Position numbers and translations under genes: made by a program. From an uncultured Tateyamaria sp. (GTDB taxonomy: Bacteria; Pseudomonadota; Alphaproteobacteria; Rhodobacterales; Rhodobacteraceae), in assembly GCF_947503045.1 (NCBI RefSeq), contig NZ_CANNCF010000004.1, positions 186,001 to 250,000 of the forward strand: DNA of 64,000 nucleotides, in the 5' to 3' direction. Position 1 is the stretch's first letter. Every line of letters begins with the position of its first letter. Of the stretch, positions 50,676-59,248 are shown one piece after another. A model generated the notes under the pieces. It had not been told where the DNA came from and ran no database searches. It saw only the letters and a program-made list of their open reading frames with translations.

Positions 50676-52043
50676 TCAACCATTCAGCGGATTGAGTGAA
50701 GAGATTTCCCGCAGCTTGGCCCGGACCGCCCAGTCAGGGCCAAATCCGTAGCGCGCCCATCCCAGACTGTCCAGCCTGACGGTGCGCGCCTCGGCCGAGC
50801 GGCCCTGCAGATCAAGCGCCTCGGCCCGCAAAAGCAGGAGTGTGGACAGAAGGGCTGCGTTTTCGTTGCGTGCGGCCTGATCGATATGCGGCGCCAGCAG
50901 AATAGAGGCCCCGTCGCCATCGCCGCGGGTGATCGCGTACGCGGCAAGTTGTGTCGCCACATAGGCCCGGTGCAGGCGCGCGCCCTTGGTGGCGGCATAA
51001 TACTGGTCGGCTGCGCGGAAATGGGTCTGTGCGGCTTGCGGATCAGAGGCGAGCAGCAGACGGCCATTGGCATAATGGGCAAATGCACGGCGGTGGTCTT
51101 TCCACCCCATGGCTTGTGCGATTTCCAGCGCCTTGGTGGCGGCATCGCGACGTTGGGCGGGGCTGGCACCGGGGCCAAGCGCGGTTTGTACGGCCACGCT
51201 CCAGGCGCGGGGGGTGCGGGTGGCAAATTGGGCAGGCAGCCCTTCGCCTTCCGGATTGATGCGGGCCAGGATCGCGGGAAGTCGTTCCGCAACCTGCCCA
51301 CGCGTCATGCCCGAGCGCAGTTCGGGCGCGTAATAGGCCCGCAGGATCAGCATATCAAAGCCGGTCAGCACCGTGTGCACGTTGTCGTCGTTGAACACCG
51401 AATCCGGCAGACGATAGAGGTCGTTGAGCGGGCCGATGGCCTGCGCCAGTTCCTCGTGCAGGCAGTCGCGCACCTCTTGCGGGCTTGCGTCATTGGGCAG
51501 GAAGATGGCCAGTTGCTTGCGCGTGCGCAGGTTGGACCAGCTGGTGCGCGCGCTGCGCCGGTTGGGCTTGTATTGCGAGATATCGGTGATGTTGGGCACC
51601 ACGAAACAGGCTGCGTGGGGCAGGGCGCGCCGAATCTTGGCACGGCTGACCGCCTGAATGGTGATATTCGCCGCATTGCCGGGCGCGGCCTCGTAGATGT
51701 CGATTCCCGCCTCGTCGCGCAAACGGTGCATCAGGCGGCGCAGATCAGTGCCAAGCGAGGTTGGCGGCGCGCCAGTGACCCGGACGGAGATCGGCCCTTC
51801 AAAACGGGTAAAGACAGGCAGGTCGCGACCTGATTCCAGTTGAAAGCTGAGCTCGATAAAGTCGAGAGCCAGATCGTTGTTAGACCGGATCGGGGCGCCG
51901 GGATGGGGCGCGCCAAAGGTCTTCATCGGGGGCAGGTCGCTGGTTTGGGGCAGGGCACGTGTAGGTGTGTCGCCGGGGGTGACGGGCACACAGGCATTTA
52001 GCGCAAGAACGAGGGGCAAAACAAAGCGGCGCATCATACTCAT
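50676..52043 (-). CDS. DUF2927-like lipoprotein
   Basis: Lipobox LALNACVPVTPG; HEELAQAIGPLNDLYRLPDSVFNDDNVHTVLTGFDMLILRAYY. Confidence 0.78.
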   Translation of the reverse strand: MSMMRRFVLPLVLALNACVPVTPGDTPTRALPQTSDLPPMKTFGAPHPGAPIRSNNDLALDFIELSFQLESGRDLPVFTRFEGPISVRVTGAPPTSLGTDLRRLMHRLRDEAGIDIYEAAPGNAANITIQAVSRAKIRRALPHAACFVVPNITDISQYKPNRRSARTSWSNLRTRKQLAIFLPNDASPQEVRDCLHEELAQAIGPLNDLYRLPDSVFNDDNVHTVLTGFDMLILRAYYAPELRSGMTRGQVAERLPAILARINPEGEGLPAQFATRTPRAWSVAVQTALGPGASPAQRRDAATKALEIAQAMGWKDHRRAFAHYANGRLLLASDPQAAQTHFRAADQYYAATKGARLHRAYVATQLAAYAITRGDGDGASILLAPHIDQAARNENAALLSTLLLLRAEALDLQGRSAEARTVRLDSLGWARYGFGPDWAVRAKLREISSLNPLNG

Positions 52044-52495
52044 CCCCGATCATACTTGATGAAGGGGGAGAGTTTGCCGATGCGGTCATAAAGCTTGCGC
52101 GCTTCGGCGTTGAAATCCTGCGTCAGCCAGTAGACCGACGGGCAGCCTGCCGCATCAGCCGCGGCATAGACGCCTTCGATCAGCTTGCGCCCGACACCTT
52201 CACCGCGCACAGCCGGGTCGGCATAGAGGTCCTGCAGGTAGCACACATTTTCGACCCGCCAGCCATGGCGGTGAAACAGGAAATGGGTCAGGCCAACCAG
52301 CTTGCCTGCGCGTTCCGCAACAAGACCGGAAAAGTCCTGCGGGTCATCGCCCAGCAACCGTTCGAAATAGGTGTCAAAAAGAGATTTGGGACGAGACGTT
52401 TCATAAAACGCAAGATAGGCCGTCCACAGATCGCCCCACGCGGTACGATCCGACAAAGAGAGAGGGCGCACTGTCAGTGCGTCTGAACCATTCAT
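52040..52495 (-). CDS. GNAT family N-acetyltransferase
   Basis: VCYLQDLYADPAVRGEGVGRKLIEGVYAAADAAGCPSVYWLTQ. Confidence 0.9.
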   Translation of the reverse strand: MNGSDALTVRPLSLSDRTAWGDLWTAYLAFYETSRPKSLFDTYFERLLGDDPQDFSGLVAERAGKLVGLTHFLFHRHGWRVENVCYLQDLYADPAVRGEGVGRKLIEGVYAAADAAGCPSVYWLTQDFNAEARKLYDRIGKLSPFIKYDRG

Positions 52496-52779
52496 TTATA
52501 CTGCCTGCCTGCCTTTTAGCATATTGGATGCGGGTGTTTTCACCTCTCATCAAGGACAGGTTATGGAGCATTTCAGGCAAAAGAAAGACATTTTATCCAC
52601 AGGCTGGCCGCGTTGAGCCATGCCACGGGAGGTTGTGACCAAAATGACCCGCAAAAAACGGGCTTTTTTGTCTCGTTTTGACGCGATTTGGCGGCACTTG
52701 AGGCGGCGCGCTCTGGTTAACTACACGTCACCTACGGATGGCCGCTGTCGTTCTGCCGAGTTGCGTGTCGCAGTTTCTG

Positions 52780-53619
52780 CTAGCGCTGCCCGCGCGCCAT
52801 GAAGGCCAGCCGCTCGAACAGATGCACGTCCTGTTCGTTTTTCAAAAGTGCCCCGTGCAACTTGGGCAGGCTGTTGGCACCGCCCTGTTTCAAGTCTTCG
52901 GGGCTCATATCCTCGGCCAGCAGCAGTTTCAGCCAGTCCAGCACTTCGGAGGTAGATGGCTTTTTCTTCAACCCCTGCTGGTCGCGGATTTCAAAGAACT
53001 GGGTCAGGGCGGTGGTCAGCAGCGCCTGTTTGATGTCGGGGTGATGGACGGCGACGATCCGCTTCATCGTGTCCATGTCCGGGAACTGGATGTAGTGAAA
53101 GAAACAGCGGCGCAGGAAAGCGTCGGGCAGTTCCTTTTCATTGTTCGATGTGATGATGACCACGGGGCGGTGACGGGCCTGAATGGTCTCGCCGGTCTCG
53201 TAAACAAAGAACTCCATCTTATCGAGTTCCTGCAAAAGGTCGTTTGGAAATTCGATATCAGCCTTGTCGATCTCATCGATCAGCAGCACGACTTTTTCGT
53301 CCGCTTCAAAGGCCTCCCACAGCTTTCCCTTTTTGATGTAGTTGGCAACATCATGCACCTTGTCCTCGCCCAGCTGGCTGTCGCGCAGCCGGCTGACGGC
53401 GTCATATTCGTAAAGGCCCTGCTGCGCGCGGGTGGTCGATTTGATGTTCCATTCGATCAGGCGCAGTCCCAATGACCGCGACACTTGTTTGGCCAGTTCC
53501 GTCTTGCCCGTGCCCGGTTCGCCCTTGACCAGCAAAGGCCGCTCAAGGGTGACGGCGGCATTGACGGCAATTGTGAGGTCGTCGGTGGCGACATAGGCGT
53601 CGGTGCCTTGGAATTTCAT
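52780..53619 (-). CDS. MoxR family AAA ATPase
   Basis: PLLVKGEPGTGKTELAKQVSRSLG Walker A; VVLLIDEIDKADIEFPNDLLQELDKMEF Walker B. Confidence 0.93.
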   Translation of the reverse strand: MKFQGTDAYVATDDLTIAVNAAVTLERPLLVKGEPGTGKTELAKQVSRSLGLRLIEWNIKSTTRAQQGLYEYDAVSRLRDSQLGEDKVHDVANYIKKGKLWEAFEADEKVVLLIDEIDKADIEFPNDLLQELDKMEFFVYETGETIQARHRPVVIITSNNEKELPDAFLRRCFFHYIQFPDMDTMKRIVAVHHPDIKQALLTTALTQFFEIRDQQGLKKKPSTSEVLDWLKLLLAEDMSPEDLKQGGANSLPKLHGALLKNEQDVHLFERLAFMARGQR

Positions 53620-53802
53620 GTGAGTTCACCCTGTTGCGCTGTTTTGTTCATCACGCTGCTTTTACCTAAGTTGTCATGGGAATGGGTAGTGACAATCCCC
53701 TTTGCCTTCGATAAATGCTGCGGCAGGGAGCTGGTGGGGCAGTGAACCGGAGACCTCAGGGAACCGCATATGGCCAACGTCAGTCGAGTTGAGGGGAAGC
53801 AA

Positions 53803-54225
53803 ATGAAACAGGAAACGTTTTTGCCGGACGACTATCGCCCAGCCGAGAGCGAACCGTTCATGAACGAACGTCAGGTGGAATATTTCCGCCGCAAATTGCT
53901 GGGCTGGAAGGCCGAGCTGATGGCAGGCAGCCGCGATACGATCGAAGGCTTGCAGGACGGCACGCGCAACATTCCTGACGTGGCAGACCGCGCCAGTGAA
54001 GAGACAGATCGCGCGCTGGAACTGCGCACCCGCGATCGCCAGCGCAAGCTCGTGTCCAAGATCGACGCCGCCCTGCGCCGCATCGACGAGGGCGAATACG
54101 GGTATTGCTCGGTCACGGGCGAGCCGATTTCGCTGAAGCGTCTGGACGCACGGCCCATCGCGACGATGAGCCTTGAGGCTCAGGAAAAGCATGAGCGGCG
54201 TGAGAAAGTGCATCGCGACGATTAG
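53803..54225 (+). CDS. dksA: DksA/TraR-family RNA polymerase-binding protein with degenerate zinc finger
   Basis: FMNERQVEYFRRKLLGWKAELM; NIPDVADRASEETDRALELRTRDRQRKLVSKIDAALRRIDEGEYGYCSVTGEPISLKRLDARPIA. Confidence 0.92.
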   Translation: MKQETFLPDDYRPAESEPFMNERQVEYFRRKLLGWKAELMAGSRDTIEGLQDGTRNIPDVADRASEETDRALELRTRDRQRKLVSKIDAALRRIDEGEYGYCSVTGEPISLKRLDARPIATMSLEAQEKHERREKVHRDD

Positions 54226-54252
54226 TTTGAATTCACGACGGTGAATTCAAAC
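54225..54252. other. Perfect 12-bp inverted repeat immediately after dksA
   Basis: GTTTGAATTCAC-GACG-GTGAATTCAAAC. Confidence 0.85.
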
Positions 54253-54333
54253 GGCGGCAAGGGTTGCTTTGCAGAGCAAAGCGACCAGTCACACCGCTGA
54301 TAAATCAGGCACCAAAAGCAGCAAACCACTCGT

Positions 54334-54360
54334 AAGGCGTACCTGATGGTGCGCCTTTTT
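54334..54360 (+). terminator. Intrinsic terminator downstream of dksA
   Basis: AAGGCG-T-ACC-TGAT-GGT-G-CGCCTTTTT. Confidence 0.78.
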
Positions 54361-54432
54361 AGTTGCACCTTACGTATCGTCTGTGTGGCTGACAGCTTTT
54401 CATTGAAAAGCAGTCCTTGCCACCTGATGCGT

Positions 54433-55485
54433 TCACCCCAGTGAACGCATCACCATCCCCATAAGATCTCGCGGATCATCCGGATCCGCCAGCAGATCCA
54501 GCGGGTGAAACAGCGCCGTCCCCTCAATCGCGTCGCGTACATAGCGCAGCGCGGAAAAGTCCTCGATCGCGAATCCCACGCTGTCAAAGATAGTGATCTG
54601 CTTGTCAGAAGTCCGCCCGGTTGCCGCACCGCTCAGCACCTGCCAGATTTCGGTCACCGGATGATCAGGATCAAGCTGCTGGATGTCGCCTTCAACACGG
54701 GTCTGGGGCGGGTATTCGACGAAGATGTCACCGCGCTGCAGGATGGCGGGCGCGATCTCGGTCTTGCCGGGGCAGTCGCCGCCGATGGCGTTGATGTGCA
54801 CGCCCGCGCCGACCATATTGTCGGTCAGGATCGTGGCATAGGCCTTGTCCGCGGTGCAGGTGGTCAGGATATGTGCGCCTTCAATGGCCTCTTCGGCACT
54901 GGAACAGGGCGTCACCACCAGACCGGTACCGGCCAGATTGCGCGTGCATTTTTCGGTCGCAGCAGGGTCAATGTCGTATAGGCGCACATGTGTCACGCCC
55001 GCGATGGCCTGCATGGCAAGGCTTTGGAATTCGGACTGTGCGCCGTTGCCGATCATCGCCATGGTGGTTGCCCCCTTGGGCGCGAGGGTGCGCGCCACAA
55101 GGGCCGAGGTGGCGGCGGTGCGCATTGCCGTCAGCAATGTCATCTCGGTCAGCAATACCGGATAGCCGGTGTCCACATCCGCAAGCAGCCCAAATGCGGT
55201 GACCGTCTGCAGCCCATCGGCGGTGTTCTTGGGATGCCCATTCACATATTTGAACCCGTAGGTTTCGCCATCCGAGGTCGGCATCAGCTCGATCACGCCC
55301 TCGGCCGAGTGGCTGGCAATGCGCGGTGTCTTGTCAAACAGCTCCCACCGCTTGAAATCATCCTCGATATAGGTGGCAAGCCCGCGCAACATCTCGGCCA
55401 TGCCGACATGGTGGATCAGCTGCATCATGTGATCGACCGAGACGAAGGGCACGAGGGCTTTGTCGGACGGGGCGAGGTTGGTCAT
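54433..55485 (-). CDS. Ornithine cyclodeaminase
   Basis: PVLLTEMTLLTAMRTAATSALVARTLAPKGATTMAMIGNGAQSEFQ; start near MTNLAPSDKALVPFVS. Confidence 0.92.
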   Translation of the reverse strand: MTNLAPSDKALVPFVSVDHMMQLIHHVGMAEMLRGLATYIEDDFKRWELFDKTPRIASHSAEGVIELMPTSDGETYGFKYVNGHPKNTADGLQTVTAFGLLADVDTGYPVLLTEMTLLTAMRTAATSALVARTLAPKGATTMAMIGNGAQSEFQSLAMQAIAGVTHVRLYDIDPAATEKCTRNLAGTGLVVTPCSSAEEAIEGAHILTTCTADKAYATILTDNMVGAGVHINAIGGDCPGKTEIAPAILQRGDIFVEYPPQTRVEGDIQQLDPDHPVTEIWQVLSGAATGRTSDKQITIFDSVGFAIEDFSALRYVRDAIEGTALFHPLDLLADPDDPRDLMGMVMRSLG

Positions 55486-55509
55486 GTACGGTGTCCTTTG
55501 CAAACAGGG

Positions 55510-56433
55510 TCAGGAATAGGCGCGGGTGGGGCGATCAAAGATGCGCCGCCCAAAGGCAGAGGCGGTCAGATCGACCATCGCTTGTGCCGTGCGTCCACGC
55601 TCGTCCAGAAAGGGGTTCAACTCGACCAGATCGAGTGAGGTGAGCAGGCCGCTGTCGCAGATCATCTCCATCACCAGGTGCCCTTCGCGGATGGTCGCAC
55701 CACCGGGGACAGTGGTGCCCACAGCAGGGGCGACGGAGGGATCGAGAAAATCGACATCGAGCGAGACGTGGAGCAGCGCGTTTTGAGCCGCCGCGCGCTC
55801 CAGAAAGGCCGAAAGTGGTTTGGCGATGCCGTGCTCATCAATGTGGCGCATGTCGATATAGGTCACATCCGTCTCTTCAAGCGCTGCGCGTTCCTGCGCA
55901 TCGACTGAACGCAGACCCAGCATCGCGATCTGTGCGTGCGGAATCGGGTGGGGCACCGGTGGAAAGTCGTCAAAGCCGTCGCGCCCGGTGAGATAGCCCA
56001 TGGGCGTGCCATGCAGGTTGCCTGAATCCGTGGTTTGCGGCGTGTGATAATCGGTATGGGCATCGAGCCACAAAACGAACAGCGGGCGCCCGACCTCAGC
56101 AGCATGGGCGGCGGCACCGTGCACGGTGCCAAGGGCCAGCGCATGATCACCCCCCATGAAGATCGGCAGGGAACTCGCGCAAGCCGCATGTGCCGCCTCA
56201 GACAGCGCCTTGGTCCAGGCGATGGTTTCACCGAGCGCGTGCAGGCGCGGATGCGGTGTCGCATCATAGGCGCCGGGTGTGACGTTGCCCGCATCGCCCA
56301 CCTGATGGCCCAGACCGCGCAGCGCCTCGGCCAGACCTGCCGTGCGATAGGCATCGGGCCCCATCAGGCAGCCGCGCCGGGATTTGCCGCTGTCCATCGG
56401 TACGCCGATCAGTTGGATATCTTGAGGTGTCAT
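55510..56433 (-). CDS. rocF: Arginase
   Basis: IFMGGDHALALGTVHGAAAHA; LWLDAHTDYHTPQTTDSGNLHGTPMGYL; HVSLDVDFLDPSVAPAVGTTVPGG. Confidence 0.93.
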   Translation of the reverse strand: MTPQDIQLIGVPMDSGKSRRGCLMGPDAYRTAGLAEALRGLGHQVGDAGNVTPGAYDATPHPRLHALGETIAWTKALSEAAHAACASSLPIFMGGDHALALGTVHGAAAHAAEVGRPLFVLWLDAHTDYHTPQTTDSGNLHGTPMGYLTGRDGFDDFPPVPHPIPHAQIAMLGLRSVDAQERAALEETDVTYIDMRHIDEHGIAKPLSAFLERAAAQNALLHVSLDVDFLDPSVAPAVGTTVPGGATIREGHLVMEMICDSGLLTSLDLVELNPFLDERGRTAQAMVDLTASAFGRRIFDRPTRAYS

Positions 56434-56538
56434 CTTGTTCTCCTGTGGGCTTGGGTCAGATGTCTGCCCAAAGTGATGCGTGGACAAGCCGACAAATTGG
56501 CCGTATCGAACCCTAAATAGTCAAAACGGAATGTAGGT

Positions 56539-56964
56539 ATGGACGAAACGGATACACGCCTGATCTCGGCCTTGCGGCACGACGCACGCGCCTCCTTGTC
56601 GGATCTGTCGGTCTTGCTGGGCCTGTCGCGCACAACCGTGCGCACGCGCATCGAAAAACTGCGCAATCGCGGCGAAATCGTCGGCTTCAGCGTGGTGTTG
56701 CGCGAAGACACGCTGCGCGACCCGGTGCGCGGGCTGATGATGATCGGGATCGAGGGGCGCGGGACCGAACGGATCATCCGCCAGCTTCAGGGCATGACCG
56801 AGGTCCGCCATGTCTATTCCACCAACGGCCGCTGGGATGTGATTGTCGAGATCGGCACCGATACGCTGGAACGCTTTGATGCAGTGCTGTTCCGGATCAG
56901 GCGGCTTGAGGGGGTGATGTCGTCGGAGACGTCGCTGCTGCTGTCGACCCGTAAATCGGCCTAG
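56539..56964 (+). CDS. Lrp/AsnC family transcriptional regulator
   Basis: MDETDTRLISALRHDARASLSDLSVLLGLSRTTVRTRIEKLRNRGEIVGF; divergent to arginase. Confidence 0.93.
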   Translation: MDETDTRLISALRHDARASLSDLSVLLGLSRTTVRTRIEKLRNRGEIVGFSVVLREDTLRDPVRGLMMIGIEGRGTERIIRQLQGMTEVRHVYSTNGRWDVIVEIGTDTLERFDAVLFRIRRLEGVMSSETSLLLSTRKSA

Positions 56965-57419
56965 CGGGCGCGCAGGGCCGCCAGCCACAGACCGGCGAGG
57001 ACCAGCGAGATCACCATGTTCCACCCGGCCATGCTGAGCCCGGAAAACTGCCACGCGATCTCGTCACAGCGCACAAGCGGGGCGGCCATGATCTGGTCAA
57101 ACAGGGCGTCGGGATCGAGATTGTCGATTGCACCCGAGGAACAACTGCTTGGCCCTTCCCACCAGCCCTGTTCGACGCCCACATGGTAAGCTCCGACTCC
57201 GGCCGTTGCCAGCGCGGCCAGTGCCCCTAGGGCCAGAAGGACGGGCAGGGGGATAAGGAGGGCGATGGCCCCAAGCGCAATGGCCGCAACATGCGGATAG
57301 CGTTGCCAGATGCACATCTTGCACGGTGCCAGCCCGCCGAGATGTTGAAAGGCAAATGCACCCAGCAGCAGCGCGGCTGAGCCGCCGGCGGCCAGGACGA
57401 TATAGTGCTGACGGGTCAT
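56961..57419 (-). CDS. dsbB: Disulfide bond formation protein B
   Basis: HLGGLAPCKMCIWQRYPHVAAI; WEGPSSCSSGA...LVRCDEIAW. Confidence 0.92.
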   Translation of the reverse strand: MTRQHYIVLAAGGSAALLLGAFAFQHLGGLAPCKMCIWQRYPHVAAIALGAIALLIPLPVLLALGALAALATAGVGAYHVGVEQGWWEGPSSCSSGAIDNLDPDALFDQIMAAPLVRCDEIAWQFSGLSMAGWNMVISLVLAGLWLAALRAR

Positions 57420-57480
57420 GACGGGTTTCCTTGATGCCGGCTGAAAGCCGCAGGGAGGCGCAGATGAAGGGGCCCAATAC

Positions 57481-58215
57481 TCACAGGCCGATCCAGTTCT
57501 TGATCAGGCTCGCCAGCGTTGCCCCGGCCACCAGCAGCGTTCCGATCCATGCGGTGCCCAGCAACGTGCCCAGGATGACCAGCACGCCGTCGCGCTGCAA
57601 CAGGCCCATGGCGACGACCACAACGGCGAAGCCGGGCACAGTGTTGGTGCCGGGCAAGGGGACAAGGATCGAGGCGCTGAACAACACAAGGCCGAGGCCC
57701 ACCAACCGGTCGGCAGGTGCTTGGGTCAAAGCGGTCAGGCGCGGGCGACTCACCGCCTCGATCCGTTTGAGCCAGGGGGCCGAACGGCGCGACAGATTGC
57801 CGAGGCCCTCGGTCGAGACCGCGCGCGCGCCCAGTTTTTGCGGCAGCCAGGGCACGCGGCGACCCAGCAGGATCTGGGCCGAAACGAACATCAGCGGCAG
57901 AGCAACAATCTGAGGAATGCCGTAGAGAAACGGGATGCAGCAGGGCAGCGCCAGCACAAGCAGGAATAGGCCAAAGGCACGCTCGTGCAACTGTTCCAGA
58001 ATCCACGCCAGTGAGACTGCATCGCCGTCGCTGTCAGCGACCAACTGTGCCAGCCGATCCGAGATCGCCATGTCCTGCGCCACAGTGTTCATGCTGTCGA
58101 CATCTCCTGCAATTCCGGCATCGCGTATCAAATCAATGTCGGATGCGCCAGCGCCCGGGAACGGGGGCGCAAAAAATGTCATTCTCAGAGTGTTTGCGCC
58201 GCTTGCCCCGGACAA
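57481..58215 (-). CDS. ExoD family membrane protein
   Basis: VSLAWILEQLHERAFGLFLLVLALPCCIPFLYGIPQIVALPLMFVSAQILLGR. Confidence 0.88.
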   Translation of the reverse strand: MSGASGANTLRMTFFAPPFPGAGASDIDLIRDAGIAGDVDSMNTVAQDMAISDRLAQLVADSDGDAVSLAWILEQLHERAFGLFLLVLALPCCIPFLYGIPQIVALPLMFVSAQILLGRRVPWLPQKLGARAVSTEGLGNLSRRSAPWLKRIEAVSRPRLTALTQAPADRLVGLGLVLFSASILVPLPGTNTVPGFAVVVVAMGLLQRDGVLVILGTLLGTAWIGTLLVAGATLASLIKNWIGL

Positions 58216-58240
58216 AGGCTCGGTGTAGTGGAGGCGCGAG

Positions 58241-58326
58241 GCCCAAGTGGCGGAATGGTAGACGCAGGGGATTCAAAATCCCCCGCCTTTGCGGGCGTGC
58301 CGGTTCGAGTCCGGCCTTGGGTACCA
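58241..58326 (+). tRNA. tRNA-Leu (CAA)
   Basis: GCCCAAG...CTTGGGT-A-CCA, long variable arm, anticodon loop TTCAAAA. Confidence 0.94.
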
Positions 58327-59248
58327 GCCTCTGACAGTGATGATGATGCGGTGATGCGGTCGGTTTGACCGTGCCCGCGCCCTGACCACAGCGCGAAATA
58401 AGGCGAGATGTGCGGGTTGCGCCGTCTCCGGTGTCCGAAGGGCACATTTCCGCCATGTTTTGGCCAGAGCGATTCGTAAATTGTGGCGGTTGCCCCCCCA
58501 AAACAGCGCCAATTTGCGCAAATTAGGGGCATTGATCACCTTGCGTGAACAAGTTTGACACGAAGGTGAACGGGTTTTGACACAATACGAAGCCGTTTGA
58601 TTGTTTCCAAATTGGAAAACCAGACGTTGAGTGGGGCTTGAAAGCGGTTTTTGGGCAAAGCCCTACTGCATTGGGTCTTGCGCCGTTTTTTGCCGAAAAT
58701 TGTGCCATGCGTCGGAGGATATCCGCTACCCACGGTTGCGTATTGTTCACGATACGCCACCGGGTGAGTGCCATACGCCAGCGAGATAGCGATGTTTTTC
58801 GTACATTTTTCCCTTTGTTTGCCTCAATTCACTTCGTAAGACAAAGGAGCCCAACTGGGGGGCGATGTTTGTAAGGTCACGGGGGCGACCGCACAAAACG
58901 TGCCGATTGGTACGGAGAATGTGTGTTCGCGGCGCTGTTGTATCAGTGTGTGCAATCGGTGCGGTTCGTTTTGACGAACGCCCCGGTCACGTCGAGCAAT
59001 CATCATTCTCCTGTCGGGTAAAGCACGTGTGTCGGTCGCCTGGGCTTTGACGCATCGCTTTTGAGGGTGACGAGTAATTGAGTGATGGAGACGTTCGAAT
59101 GAAGCAGTCGTCGCAAGGCGCAGCCAACAGCAATCCGGATCGGGGTCTGGACTGTGCTGCTGCATTTTCGGCTCGTCCGTCCATCCCATTTGACACCTTT
59201 TCGGCGGCTTTCTGCGCCGACCGCAACACCGCCTAGGAGTAACCGAGC

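Noticed and set aside
58133-58539. Minus-strand ORFs over tRNA-Leu
   Set aside because: Antisense of the tRNA; three overlapping frames with no family resemblance.
58523-58774. 83-aa minus-strand ORF in the gene-poor region after tRNA-Leu
   Set aside because: No family resemblance, unremarkable start context and a second overlapping nested frame; coding not supported.
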